This document shows positions 1-6,173 of a stretch of 6,371 nucleotides of DNA, piece after piece. This DNA comes from CAYYWP01 sp050176585 (GTDB lineage Bacteria; Desulfobacterota; Binatia; HRBIN30; CADEER01). The notes under the pieces were generated by a model. That model ran no database searches, was not told the DNA's origin, and saw only the letters and a program-made list of their open reading frames with translations. The stretch lies in NCBI GenBank assembly GCA_050176585.1, contig JBFXHX010000089.1:1-6371 (forward strand). Reading direction: 5' to 3'. A program made the position numbers and the translations under genes. Numbering within the stretch: the stretch's first letter is position 1; each line of letters starts with the position of its first letter.

Positions 1-1
1 C

Positions 2-202
2 GCCCGCGCAGTGCAGCGGCCCGCGCTCGTCGTAACCGGCGAGCACGACCTCACCTGCCCCGTGGCGATGGGACTCGAGATGGCTCGCCTGCTGCGGACG
101 AACCTGGTGGTGATCCCGGAGATCGGCCATATGCCCATGCTGGAGAGCCCGGACGCGGTCGCCGCGTTGCTCGAGTCCCACTGGGCCCAAGCCGAGCGCT
201 GA
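2..202 (+). CDS. alpha/beta hydrolase, C-terminal fragment (5' end outside window)
   Basis: Only the last 66 codons are present, and the frame is open to the window edge. The GTG at 11 is internal, not a start. The fragment matches the C-terminal third of an alpha/beta-hydrolase fold protein. A hydrophobic strand leads into GEHD (Asp codon 47-49, the usual acid residue), and the later IGHMPMLESPD supplies the catalytic His (codon 128-130) in the typical 'GH.P..E.P' setting before a final helix. The nucleophile and oxyanion-hole region lie upstream and cannot be seen, so esterase, lactonase, haloperoxidase-like and C-C hydrolase roles cannot be told apart. The stop is TGA at 200-202. The DUF1028 gene starts 43 bases later on the same strand, so the two are probably co-transcribed from a promoter outside the window. 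The family is fairly sure; the substrate is unknown. Confidence 0.85.
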   Translation, partial: ARAVQRPALVVTGEHDLTCPVAMGLEMARLLRTNLVVIPEIGHMPMLESPDAVAALLESHWAQAER

Positions 203-245
203 CGCGGCAGCGCGCGCCATCGTTCGCCCGAGGAGAAGCCGACAC

Positions 246-1175
246 ATGACGTATTCCATCGTGGCTCGGGATCCCGACACTGGCGCGCTCGGCGTGGGCG
301 TGCAGTCGCACTTCTTTGCCGTCGGCCGCATGATCCAATGGGCGGAGGCCGGGGTCGGCGCGGTCGCGACGCAGTCGTTCATCGAGCCGTCGTACGGCAA
401 GCTCGGGCTCGATCTGATGCGCGCCGGTAGGACCGCGCCGGAGGCGCTCCGGGGCCTCCTGGCGGCGGACGCGAAAGCGGAGATCCGCCAGGTGGGCATG
501 GTCGACGCGGCCGGCAATGCGCACGCGCACACCGGCTCCGGTTGCGTCGCCGAGGCGGGGCAGATCGTCGCGCCCAACCTGGCGATCCAGGCGAACATGA
601 TGGCGCGGTCCACCGCGATACACGCGATGCGGAAGGCCTACGAAGCGTCGCGCGCGCCGTTTCCGGTCCGCTTGCTGGAAGCGCTCGATGCGGCGGAGGC
701 CGACGGCGGCGATATACGCGGCAAACAGTCAGCCGCGTTGCTGGTGGTGGCCGGCGAGCGGTCAGGTCATCCGTGGGACAACGTGCTCGTCGATATCCGC
801 GTCGACGATCACGAAGCACCGTTGGTCGAGTTGCGCCGCCTCCTCGACCACACCTTCGCCTTCGGCCACATGCTGGACTTGTTCAATACGGAAGGCCTGA
901 TGAGCCACGAGTTCACCGCGAGCCCGGAGCGATTAGACTGGGCGCTGGAAACTCTCGGCAAAGCGCAGGCGATACTCGGCAAGGGCAACCTGGAGCCCAC
1001 GCTCTGGCGCGGCGTGCTGCTGGCGCGCGCGGGCCGGCTGGCGGATGCGCGCCGGGACATCGCCGACGCGGTGCAGGCGCATCCCGACTTCGGCGTGTTC
1101 CTGCGCCGGCTGCCGGCCGCGGGCTTCCTGCGCTCCGACCCAAAGCTCCTGGCGCAACTGCTCGGAGAGAGCTGA
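246..1175 (+). CDS. DUF1028 family protein with TPR-like C-terminal tail
   Basis: This is a complete 309-residue protein. It starts at ATG 246, with an AGGAGA ribosome site at 231-236 and a 9-base spacer. Residues 1 to about 200 are the DUF1028 domain. It opens with the characteristic MTYSIVARDPDTGALGVGVQS, followed by AGVGAVATQ (35-43), HTGSGC (95-100), the GKQSAALLVV strand (159-168) and D.RVDDH near 183-189 ahead of a LVELRRLL helix. DUF1028 is grouped with Ntn-hydrolase-fold proteins, which would suggest amide or peptide bond hydrolysis, but I know of no firmly established reaction. Residues 225-306 are helical. LWRGVLLARAGRLADARRDI resembles one TPR unit, and a tail of this sort occurs in other DUF1028 proteins. 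There is no signal peptide or membrane segment, so it is probably cytoplasmic. It likely shares a transcript with the upstream hydrolase and converges on the coxG gene. Confidence 0.93.
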   Translation: MTYSIVARDPDTGALGVGVQSHFFAVGRMIQWAEAGVGAVATQSFIEPSYGKLGLDLMRAGRTAPEALRGLLAADAKAEIRQVGMVDAAGNAHAHTGSGCVAEAGQIVAPNLAIQANMMARSTAIHAMRKAYEASRAPFPVRLLEALDAAEADGGDIRGKQSAALLVVAGERSGHPWDNVLVDIRVDDHEAPLVELRRLLDHTFAFGHMLDLFNTEGLMSHEFTASPERLDWALETLGKAQAILGKGNLEPTLWRGVLLARAGRLADARRDIADAVQAHPDFGVFLRRLPAAGFLRSDPKLLAQLLGES

Positions 1176-1185
1176 CAAGTTTTTG

Positions 1186-1252
1186 CCGCAGAGGCGCGGA
1201 GATCGCGTGCTCGAGATGAGCAGCGCGCCTTCGCGTCTCTGCGCCTCTGCGG
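1186..1252. repeat. long imperfect inverted repeat (hairpin) between convergent genes
   Basis: The left arm (1186-1207) and right arm (1232-1252) pair over about 21 positions. The outer 12 (CCGCAGAGGCGC against GCGCCTCTGCGG) are perfect, followed by one G-T wobble and one bulged T at 1203. The 24-base loop contains a smaller stem, TGCTC at 1208-1212 with GAGCA at 1218-1222. The element fills most of the 88-base gap between the DUF1028 stop and the coxG stop, so it could end or stabilise transcripts from both sides. No U-tract follows it in either direction. The T-run (1180-1184) lies before it on the plus strand, so it is not a textbook intrinsic terminator. The 'GCAGAGGCGCAGAGACGCG' style of sequence resembles a repeat scattered through intergenic regions of many environmental bacteria. 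That link is from memory and untested. Confidence 0.75.
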
Positions 1253-1263
1253 TGACGAACTCT

Positions 1264-1713
1264 TCAGGGCTGCGCGAAGCGGGTCTTTAGGCAGTTCGCC
1301 ATCTCGACGATCATCTTTTTCGCCACGTCGTCCACCATGCCGCGGCCCATCTGCGCGGCGCGACCGGTGATGCCGACTTCGGCGATGGCGCTCACCTGAG
1401 ACGTGTTGCCCTGGCCCGTCACGGTCATTGCGATGGTGGCCTTGGCGTCGCCTTGGCCGCTGGTCTCGCGGGCCTGGCCGACCATGACGGCGCGGCGCGC
1501 CGTTTCGTCGCGCTCGGCAATCTGGACCGAGCCGTCGTACACGAACTTCATCGGACCGAGCTTCACGGTCAGCTTCACCTTGTGTGAGCCGTCCTCGCGT
1601 TTGGGGCCGAGCTCGGCACCGGGTACGCACGGCGTGACGCGTTCGAGGTCGAGGAGGAGGGCGTACGCCTTGTCCGGGGGAAGGTCGAGCGAGAACTCGT
1701 TTTTGATCTGCAC
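1264..1713 (-). CDS. coxG: CoxG family SRPBCC protein (CO dehydrogenase subunit G-like)
   Basis: This 149-residue protein is the last gene of the minus-strand operon. The start is GTG at 1713-1711, supported by CAGGAGA at 1725-1719 five bases upstream. The family signature is clear: an N-terminal strand (MQIKNEFSLDLP), VTPCVPGAEL (26-35), the GPMKFVYDG strand (53-61), and a C-terminal amphipathic helix GRAAQMGRGMVDDVAKKM (117-134). SRPBCC folds hold hydrophobic ligands. CoxG in carboxydotrophs recruits CO dehydrogenase to the membrane and has been tied to quinone delivery. Longer CoxG proteins carry a C-terminal hydrophobic anchor, but this one stops at RFAQP right after the helix and has none. 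It lies 123 bases after coxS, so it is probably in the same operon with a weaker coupling. The family is well supported; its role with this particular hydroxylase is inferred. Confidence 0.9.
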   Translation of the reverse strand: MQIKNEFSLDLPPDKAYALLLDLERVTPCVPGAELGPKREDGSHKVKLTVKLGPMKFVYDGSVQIAERDETARRAVMVGQARETSGQGDAKATIAMTVTGQGNTSQVSAIAEVGITGRAAQMGRGMVDDVAKKMIVEMANCLKTRFAQP

Positions 1714-1788
1714 GGCAATCTCCTGTTCGGTAACGGGTGATGATGAGCGAGTCGGCGCACGGTGCGGCGCGCGCGCCCGGTTCTGATT

Positions 1789-1827
1789 CGCGGCGTGCCG
1801 CGCCTCCGCCGACGCGAGTGAGCGTCG
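1789..1827 (-). other. two tandem stem-loops in the coxS-coxG gap
   Basis: Just after the coxS stop (reading the minus strand) there are two perfect stems. CGACGC with a 6-base loop and GCGTCG occupies 1810-1827. CGCGG with a 4-base loop and CCGCG occupies 1789-1802. The first begins nine bases past the stop. Neither is followed by a U-run on the minus strand. They could act as 3' stabilisers or partial attenuators that separate coxSML expression from coxG. In DNA this GC-rich some short stems arise by chance, so the function is only inferred. The rest of the 1714-1836 gap shows only the coxG ribosome site. Confidence 0.4.
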
Positions 1828-1836
1828 TTTAGCGGA

Positions 1837-2322
1837 TCAGCGCCCCGAGCGCAGCATATCGGCTGCGGCGCGGATCGAGTCCACGATGAAGTGATAGCCG
1901 GTGCATCGGCAGAGGTTGCTCGAGATGCGCGCGCGGATCTCCGCCTCGCTCGGATCGGGGTTCTCCGCCAGCAGCTCGTGCGCCACCAAGAGCATCCCCG
2001 GCGTGCAGAACCCGCACTGCAGCCCGTGCTTCGCCGAGAACGCCTCCTGCAGCGGATGCAGCTCCCCGTTGCCGCGTGCCAGCCCCTCCACCGTCGTGAT
2101 CTGCGCCCCGTCCGCCTGCACCGCCAGCATCAGGCACGACCGCGCCGTCTTGCCCTCCAGCAGGATCGTGCACGCCCCGCACACCCCGTGCTCGCACCCC
2201 AGGTGCGTCCCCGTCAGCCCGCAGGTGTGCCGGATGAAGTCGGCCAGCGTCGTGCGCGGCTCGCACGCCTCCTCGTACGCCGTGCCGTTGATCGTCACGC
2301 TCACCGTTCGCTTCGCACTCAC
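1837..2322 (-). CDS. coxS: 2Fe-2S small subunit of molybdenum hydroxylase (CoxS-like)
   Basis: This 161-residue iron-sulfur subunit passes electrons from the Mo cofactor to FAD. The N-terminal plant-type ferredoxin domain (about 5-80) binds the first cluster through C43, C48, C51 (GCEHGVCGAC) and C63. The all-helical C-terminal domain (about 81-158) binds the second through C103 and C106 (QCGFCTPGM) and C138 and C140 (CRCTGY). All eight ligands are present, and the length is typical of the family. GCEHGVCGAC is the form common in general xanthine-oxidase-family small subunits. As I recall, form I CODH has GCDTS.CGAC at this place. The start is GTG 2322-2320, which overlaps the coxM TGA as GTGA, a 4-base overlap indicating translational coupling. 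An AAGGGG stretch inside the coxM end may serve as the ribosome site. There is no Tat or Sec signal, so it is cytoplasmic. Confidence 0.96.
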   Translation of the reverse strand: MSAKRTVSVTINGTAYEEACEPRTTLADFIRHTCGLTGTHLGCEHGVCGACTILLEGKTARSCLMLAVQADGAQITTVEGLARGNGELHPLQEAFSAKHGLQCGFCTPGMLLVAHELLAENPDPSEAEIRARISSNLCRCTGYHFIVDSIRAAADMLRSGR

Positions 2323-3203
2323 TTGCTCACCCCTTGCGCGCGCGCGCGCTCCACCGCCCGGAGCAGGCTCCGGCGCGTCAGCACGCGCACCATCTCGCGC
2401 CGGTAGTCGGCGCTGGCGTGGATGTCGGAGACCGGCTCGAGCTGCTCCCCCGCGGTCTCGGCCGCCGCGCGAATCACCTCCGGTGTCGGCTCCGCCGCGG
2501 TCAGCCGTGCCTCCACCGCCCGCAACCGCACCGGCGTCGGCCCGGCGCCCGCCACGCTCAGCCGCACCGAGCTGCAGCGTCCGCCGCCGTCGAGCTCCAC
2601 CACGGCCAGCGCGGCGACGATGGCGAAATCCCCGTGCCGGCGCGCCAGCTCCTCGAAGGCGAACCCCGCCGTGGGCGCCAGCGCCGGCACCTCCACCGCG
2701 GTCAGCAGCTCGGTCGGCCTCAACGCCGTGGTGAAGTACCCGGCGAAGAACTGCGCGGCCGGAATCTGGCGCGCGCCGCCGCGGCCGGTGGCCGTGAAGG
2801 TCGCATCGAGCGCGGTCATCACCGCCGGCAGCTCGGCGGCCGGGTCGGCGTGCGCCAGGCTGCCGCCGACGGTGCCGCGGTTGCGGATCGGCACGTGGCC
2901 GATGTACTGCACCACCTCGCCGAGCACGGGGAGCGCTTCGGCGATGGTCGGGTCGCTCTCGAGCAGGCGCTGGCGGGTGAGGGCGCCGACGGCGACGTGG
3001 CCATCGGTGCGGCGCAGGTAGGCGAGCTCGCCGAGCGCATTGATGTCGATGATCGCGGCGGGCCGGCTGAGCCGCATGCTGAGCAGCGGCATGAGGCTCT
3101 GCCCGCCGGCCATGACCTTGCCATCGTCGCCATAGCGCTCGAGCAGCTCGAGCGCCTCGGCGAGGGTCGTCGGGCGGTGATAGTCGAACTTCGGCGGTTT
3201 CAC
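2319..3203 (-). CDS. coxM: FAD-binding medium subunit of molybdenum hydroxylase (CoxM-like)
   Basis: This 294-residue flavoprotein subunit takes electrons from the iron-sulfur clusters and hands them to the external acceptor. The PCMH-type FAD domain covers about 1-175, with the two flavin motifs AGGQSLMPL (32-40) and TVGGSLAHADP (111-121). The CO-dehydrogenase flavoprotein C-terminal domain covers about 180-285. Length and order match the family. The protein begins MKPPKFDYHRPTTLAEAL, the usual N-terminus. The start is GTG 3203-3201, two bases after the coxL TGA. GAGGG inside the coxL end lies seven bases upstream, so translation is probably coupled. The downstream coxS start overlaps its stop. 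The flavin motif has Gln (AGGQS), whereas the characterised form I CODH, as I recall it, has AGGHS. That again points away from a true CO oxidiser. Confidence 0.96.
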   Translation of the reverse strand: MKPPKFDYHRPTTLAEALELLERYGDDGKVMAGGQSLMPLLSMRLSRPAAIIDINALGELAYLRRTDGHVAVGALTRQRLLESDPTIAEALPVLGEVVQYIGHVPIRNRGTVGGSLAHADPAAELPAVMTALDATFTATGRGGARQIPAAQFFAGYFTTALRPTELLTAVEVPALAPTAGFAFEELARRHGDFAIVAALAVVELDGGGRCSSVRLSVAGAGPTPVRLRAVEARLTAAEPTPEVIRAAAETAGEQLEPVSDIHASADYRREMVRVLTRRSLLRAVERARAQGVSK

Positions 3204-3205
3204 GG

Positions 3206-5572
3206 TCAGGCCCTCGCTTGTGCCGCGCGGATGAGCTCCAGCAGGCGCGGCGGCGTCGCGGGCAACGTCGTCACCGTCACGCCGAGATCGCTCAGCGCGT
3301 CGTCGAGCGAGTTCGCGATGGCGGCGAAGGCGGGGATGATGCCCGACTCGCCGACGCCCTTCATGCCGCCCGGGATGTGTGGGGAGGGGGTCTCCATGTG
3401 CAGGAGGGTGAAGCGCGGGATCTCGGTGGCGGTCGGGATGAGGTAATCCATGAAGGTCGTGGTGACCGGCTGCCCGCCAGCGTCGTACACCAGCTCTTCG
3501 AAGAGCGCGCCACCGATGGCCTGTGCGGCGCCGCCGTGCAGCTGCCCGTCGACGATGGTCGGATTGATCACGGTGCCGCAGTCGTGCGCGGTCAGGTAAT
3601 CGAGCAGCGTGACGACGCCGGTCTCGCGGTCGACCTCGGTCATCGCCGCCGTGCAGCCGTACGTCATCGCAAAGCCGTCCGTATCGAACGCGCAGCGCTC
3701 CTCCAACGTCGGCGCCATGTCGTTCGGCAGCCTGCCGCTCAGGCGCCGATACGCCGCGTCGCCGACGTCGGCCATGGTGACGTACCGATCGGGCACGCCG
3801 GCCACGGAAATGCGACCGTCCTCGATGGTGAGATCAGCGGGAGAGACCTCGAGCATGTTGCCGGCGATCCGCAACACCTGCTCGCGTAGCTTCTCCGCGG
3901 CCCGTATGACCGCCGCGCCGCCGAGCGCGCCGCCGCGGCTCGCGCCGGTGCCGTAGCCCGTGTACGGGCAGTTGTTGGTATCGCCGACGACCACCGTCAC
4001 GTCCTCGATCGGTACGCCGAGGGTTTCGGCCGCGACCTGCGCCAACGCCGTCTGGATGCCTTGACCGATGCTGACCTGGCCGCTGAATACCGTAACGCGG
4101 CCGGTGGAATCGATGCGCACCACCTCTTCGTCGAATCCCGAATGCTCGAGGCCGACGTCGTTCAGCAGCTTAGTGGGGCCGAACGCGGTGACTTCCATGT
4201 GGAACGCAAACCCGATGCCGACCGAGCGGCCGGCCCGGCGGGCTTCCTCTTGCCGCTTCCACCAGCCGTTCTGGCGCAACCCGTCGAGACAGAGATCCAC
4301 GCAATCCGCGTAACGGCCGCTGTCATACGTCCACACGACGCCGGTGTTGAACGGGAACTCCTCGGGCTTCGGAAAGTTCTTGCGCCGTACGTCGTTGCGA
4401 TCCATGCCGAGCTTGCGGGCGAGGAGCTCGACCATGCGCTCGTGGATGAGGTTGGCCTTCGGCTGGCCCCAGCCGCGGTAGGAGCCGTAGGGGGCGCGGT
4501 TGGTCACCACGCTGACCAGCGTCGTGCTGACGTTCGGAATCTTGTACGGCCCGGTGACCAGGCTCATCGCGAGCCATGGCGGGCCGGTACCGACCATTCC
4601 GGCCCCGCCGCCGAGGACGCCGTGCAGGGTCGCGCGCAGCGCCGTGATCGTACCGTCCTTGTCCGCCGCCATCTCGGCTTCGATGAACTGTTCGCGCGAG
4701 TGCGAGGTGGCCACGAAGCTCTCGAGGCGGTCTTCGATGTACTTGACCGGACGGGCGATGCGCCGCGAGAGCAGACAGGCGATCACCTCTTCTCCATAGA
4801 AATCGAACTTACAGCCGAAGCCGCCGCCGACGTCCGGCGTGCGGATGCGGATCTTGTGAATGGGCAGCTTCAGCACCTCACCGAGGAGGTCGCGCGCGGT
4901 ATTCGGCGCCTGGCCGGAGAGCCAGAGATCGATGTCGTTCGTATACGGATCCCAGGTCGCCACGCAGCCGCGCGTCTCCAGCGGGCAGGCGAAATGCCGC
5001 CCCATCTTGAAGCGCTCCTTCACGACCACGTCGGCTTTGGCGAAGGCCGCATCCACGTCACCCTTGGTGAGCGTGACTTTGCCGAAGACGTTGTCCGGCC
5101 AGTCGTCGTACAGCTTCGGCGCGCCCTCCGCGGTCGCGCTTTCCAGGTCCGGGACCACCGGGAGCAGCTCGTATTCCACGTCGATCAGCGCCACCGCGTC
5201 CTCGGCGATGTAGCGGTCGCGCGCCGCGACGGCTGCGACTGCTTGACCCACCCAGCGCACGCGGTCGACCGCCATCGCGTGCGTATAGGTTTCGCGCTGG
5301 CCGGGGATCAGGTGCCACACCACCGGTTGCGGGCCTGCGACCTCGGCGAGCTCGCGCCCGGTCAAGACGCCGTAGACGCCGGGGAGCTGGAGCGCGCGCG
5401 TCGCATCGATGCGGAGGATCTTCGCGTGCGGGTGCGGGCTGCGCAGGATCGCCGCCTCGGCCATGCGAGGCAGCTCGACGTCGTCAACGAATTGGCCGCG
5501 CCCCGTCGTGAGACGCGCATCCTCGGTGCGCCGAACCGACGCGCCGACCTTCCTCTTCGTCTGCAGTGCCAC
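3206..5572 (-). CDS. coxL: molybdopterin-binding large subunit, xanthine oxidase family (CoxL-like, not canonical CODH)
   Basis: This 788-residue catalytic subunit is of normal family length. The N-terminal aldehyde oxidase/xanthine dehydrogenase a/b hammerhead domain spans about 20-135, and the Mo-cofactor domains span about 145-770. Cofactor motifs visible are PDVGGGFGCK (246-255), SIGQGIQT (501-508), GYGTGASRG (539-547), HDCGTVINP (663-671) and KGVGESG (738-744), whose E742 is the expected catalytic base. The active-site loop is APYGSYRGWGQPKA (360-373). It has no cysteine, so no Cu ligand as in form I CODH, and it is not AYRGAGR (form II). It probably hydroxylates an organic substrate (aldehyde, N-heterocycle or similar), which cannot be named from sequence. 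The start is GTG 5572-5570. An in-frame TGA at 5581-5579 excludes any longer start, and AAGGAG sits at 5589-5584. It is the first gene of the operon, with coxM two bases after its stop. There is no Tat signal. Confidence 0.96.
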   Translation of the reverse strand: MALQTKRKVGASVRRTEDARLTTGRGQFVDDVELPRMAEAAILRSPHPHAKILRIDATRALQLPGVYGVLTGRELAEVAGPQPVVWHLIPGQRETYTHAMAVDRVRWVGQAVAAVAARDRYIAEDAVALIDVEYELLPVVPDLESATAEGAPKLYDDWPDNVFGKVTLTKGDVDAAFAKADVVVKERFKMGRHFACPLETRGCVATWDPYTNDIDLWLSGQAPNTARDLLGEVLKLPIHKIRIRTPDVGGGFGCKFDFYGEEVIACLLSRRIARPVKYIEDRLESFVATSHSREQFIEAEMAADKDGTITALRATLHGVLGGGAGMVGTGPPWLAMSLVTGPYKIPNVSTTLVSVVTNRAPYGSYRGWGQPKANLIHERMVELLARKLGMDRNDVRRKNFPKPEEFPFNTGVVWTYDSGRYADCVDLCLDGLRQNGWWKRQEEARRAGRSVGIGFAFHMEVTAFGPTKLLNDVGLEHSGFDEEVVRIDSTGRVTVFSGQVSIGQGIQTALAQVAAETLGVPIEDVTVVVGDTNNCPYTGYGTGASRGGALGGAAVIRAAEKLREQVLRIAGNMLEVSPADLTIEDGRISVAGVPDRYVTMADVGDAAYRRLSGRLPNDMAPTLEERCAFDTDGFAMTYGCTAAMTEVDRETGVVTLLDYLTAHDCGTVINPTIVDGQLHGGAAQAIGGALFEELVYDAGGQPVTTTFMDYLIPTATEIPRFTLLHMETPSPHIPGGMKGVGESGIIPAFAAIANSLDDALSDLGVTVTTLPATPPRLLELIRAAQARA

Positions 5573-5746
5573 GGCAGCTCACTCTCCTTCTGTGTCGCCC
5601 GGCCCTGGGGTTCGCGCTGCACCTGCTCAGAGTACGCAACTACTCAGCGTCGTCCGCTTCGACCCGATGCGCCCTGGCTTCAACTGCCTTGCGGCAAAAT
5701 TCGCCTCTCTGGCAAGCACCGGCAGGGAGGGATTTTCATCGAGCGC

Positions 5747-5776
5747 ACGGTACTTAGAACTATCAAAGCTTGTCAA
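5747..5776 (-). promoter_or_regulatory. candidate sigma70-type promoter for the coxLMSG operon
   Basis: A perfect -35 hexamer TTGACA lies on the minus strand at 5776-5771. With an 18-base spacer, the -10 would be TACCGT (5752-5747, 3 of 6 matches). TAAGTA at 5756-5751 is an alternative with a short 14-base spacer. It lies in a locally AT-richer patch (about 5690-5850) that stands out from the surrounding GC-rich DNA. It would give a leader of about 165 bases before the coxL GTG. The -35 is convincing; the -10 is weak, so an activator or another sigma factor may be involved. Confidence 0.35.
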
Positions 5777-5834
5777 GGTCGGCTCCCGCACGGAGCATCG
5801 CGCGCGCATCAATGACCGCTTATCGCTAGCTGAA

Positions 5835-5849
5835 AGGTCTATTAAACCT
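5835..5849. promoter_or_regulatory. 15-base imperfect palindrome, possible operator
   Basis: AGGTCTATTAAACCT pairs at six of seven positions around its central base. It lies about 60 bases upstream of the candidate -35 of the cox operon, close to the perfect 6-base palindrome GCTAGC (5825-5830). Size and position suit a transcription-factor site for the operon. No regulator gene is visible in the window, and short palindromes can be chance. Confidence 0.25.
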
Positions 5850-6059
5850 CCATCCCAGGGGCGATCCGCGGGGCGCGCCCGGTGGCGTATCTCCCGGCGG
5901 CGCGACGCGCGCGGGTGTCGACGGCGCCGGCGCGCGCGAGGCGAATGGCGGATGCTCGCCCCGTTGGGGGGCCGATTAGCGCAACTGGGCCGGCTCGCGT
6001 GGCTCCGGCATCGGGCGCGAGTCCAGGTCGATAGCGCGGGGTCGCGGCCGGGTCGCCCG

Positions 6060-6100
6060 GCCGTGCCGGGGCGGTAATGCGAACCGCCGTGCCGGTGCGG
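6060..6100. repeat. 15-base direct repeat flanking a small hairpin
   Basis: GCCGTGCCGGGGCGG (6060-6074) recurs as GCCGTGCCGGTGCGG (6086-6100), 14 of 15 identical, with starts 26 bases apart. Between and partly within the copies lies the stem GGCGGT (6070-6075) with ACCGCC (6083-6088) around a 7-base loop. It is about 215 bases upstream of the plus-strand gene at 6314. It could be a tandem protein-binding site or a slippage product. Confidence 0.45.
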
Positions 6101-6167
6101 CTGGGCGACAGCGCCAAGCCCGCGGTGCGCGCGCGCGGCAAAATGCCTTGCGCCGCGATGGGTGAGC

Positions 6168-6173
6168 TACTAT
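6168..6173 (+). promoter_or_regulatory. weak candidate -10 element for the gene at 6314
   Basis: TACTAT is the best -10-like hexamer on the plus strand ahead of the gene at 6314 (4 of 6 matches). TTGCGC at 6148-6153 could be a -35, but the spacer is only 14 bases. The implied leader is about 135 bases. This is a weak call made mainly because nothing better is present. Confidence 0.18.

Noticed and set aside
2336..2349. alternating GC run (Z-DNA-like)
   Set aside because: It encodes the Arg-Ala-rich end of the medium subunit (ERARAQ) and is explained by codon choice in a high-GC genome.
3206..5572. true aerobic carbon monoxide dehydrogenase
   Set aside because: The form I AYXCSFR loop with its Cu-binding cysteine is absent and SYRGWGQ stands in its place. 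The small and medium subunit motifs are also of the general hydroxylase type.
5627..5812. 61-codon minus-strand open frame upstream of coxL, a possible leader peptide
   Set aside because: It would start upstream of the best promoter -35 (5776-5771), has no good ribosome site and shows no family resemblance.
4061..5815. 584-codon plus-strand open frame opposite coxL
   Set aside because: It is an antisense shadow. The minus-strand frame encodes a full-length large subunit with all cofactor motifs, and the plus-strand translation has no recognisable domain.
5972..6036. tRNA-like piece (GATTAGCGCAACTGGG, then GCGCGAGTCC)
   Set aside because: It recalls D-arm and T-arm sequences. I could not fold an acceptor stem or a 5-bp anticodon stem, the D-loop would be too long, and the GTTCGA T-loop motif is absent.
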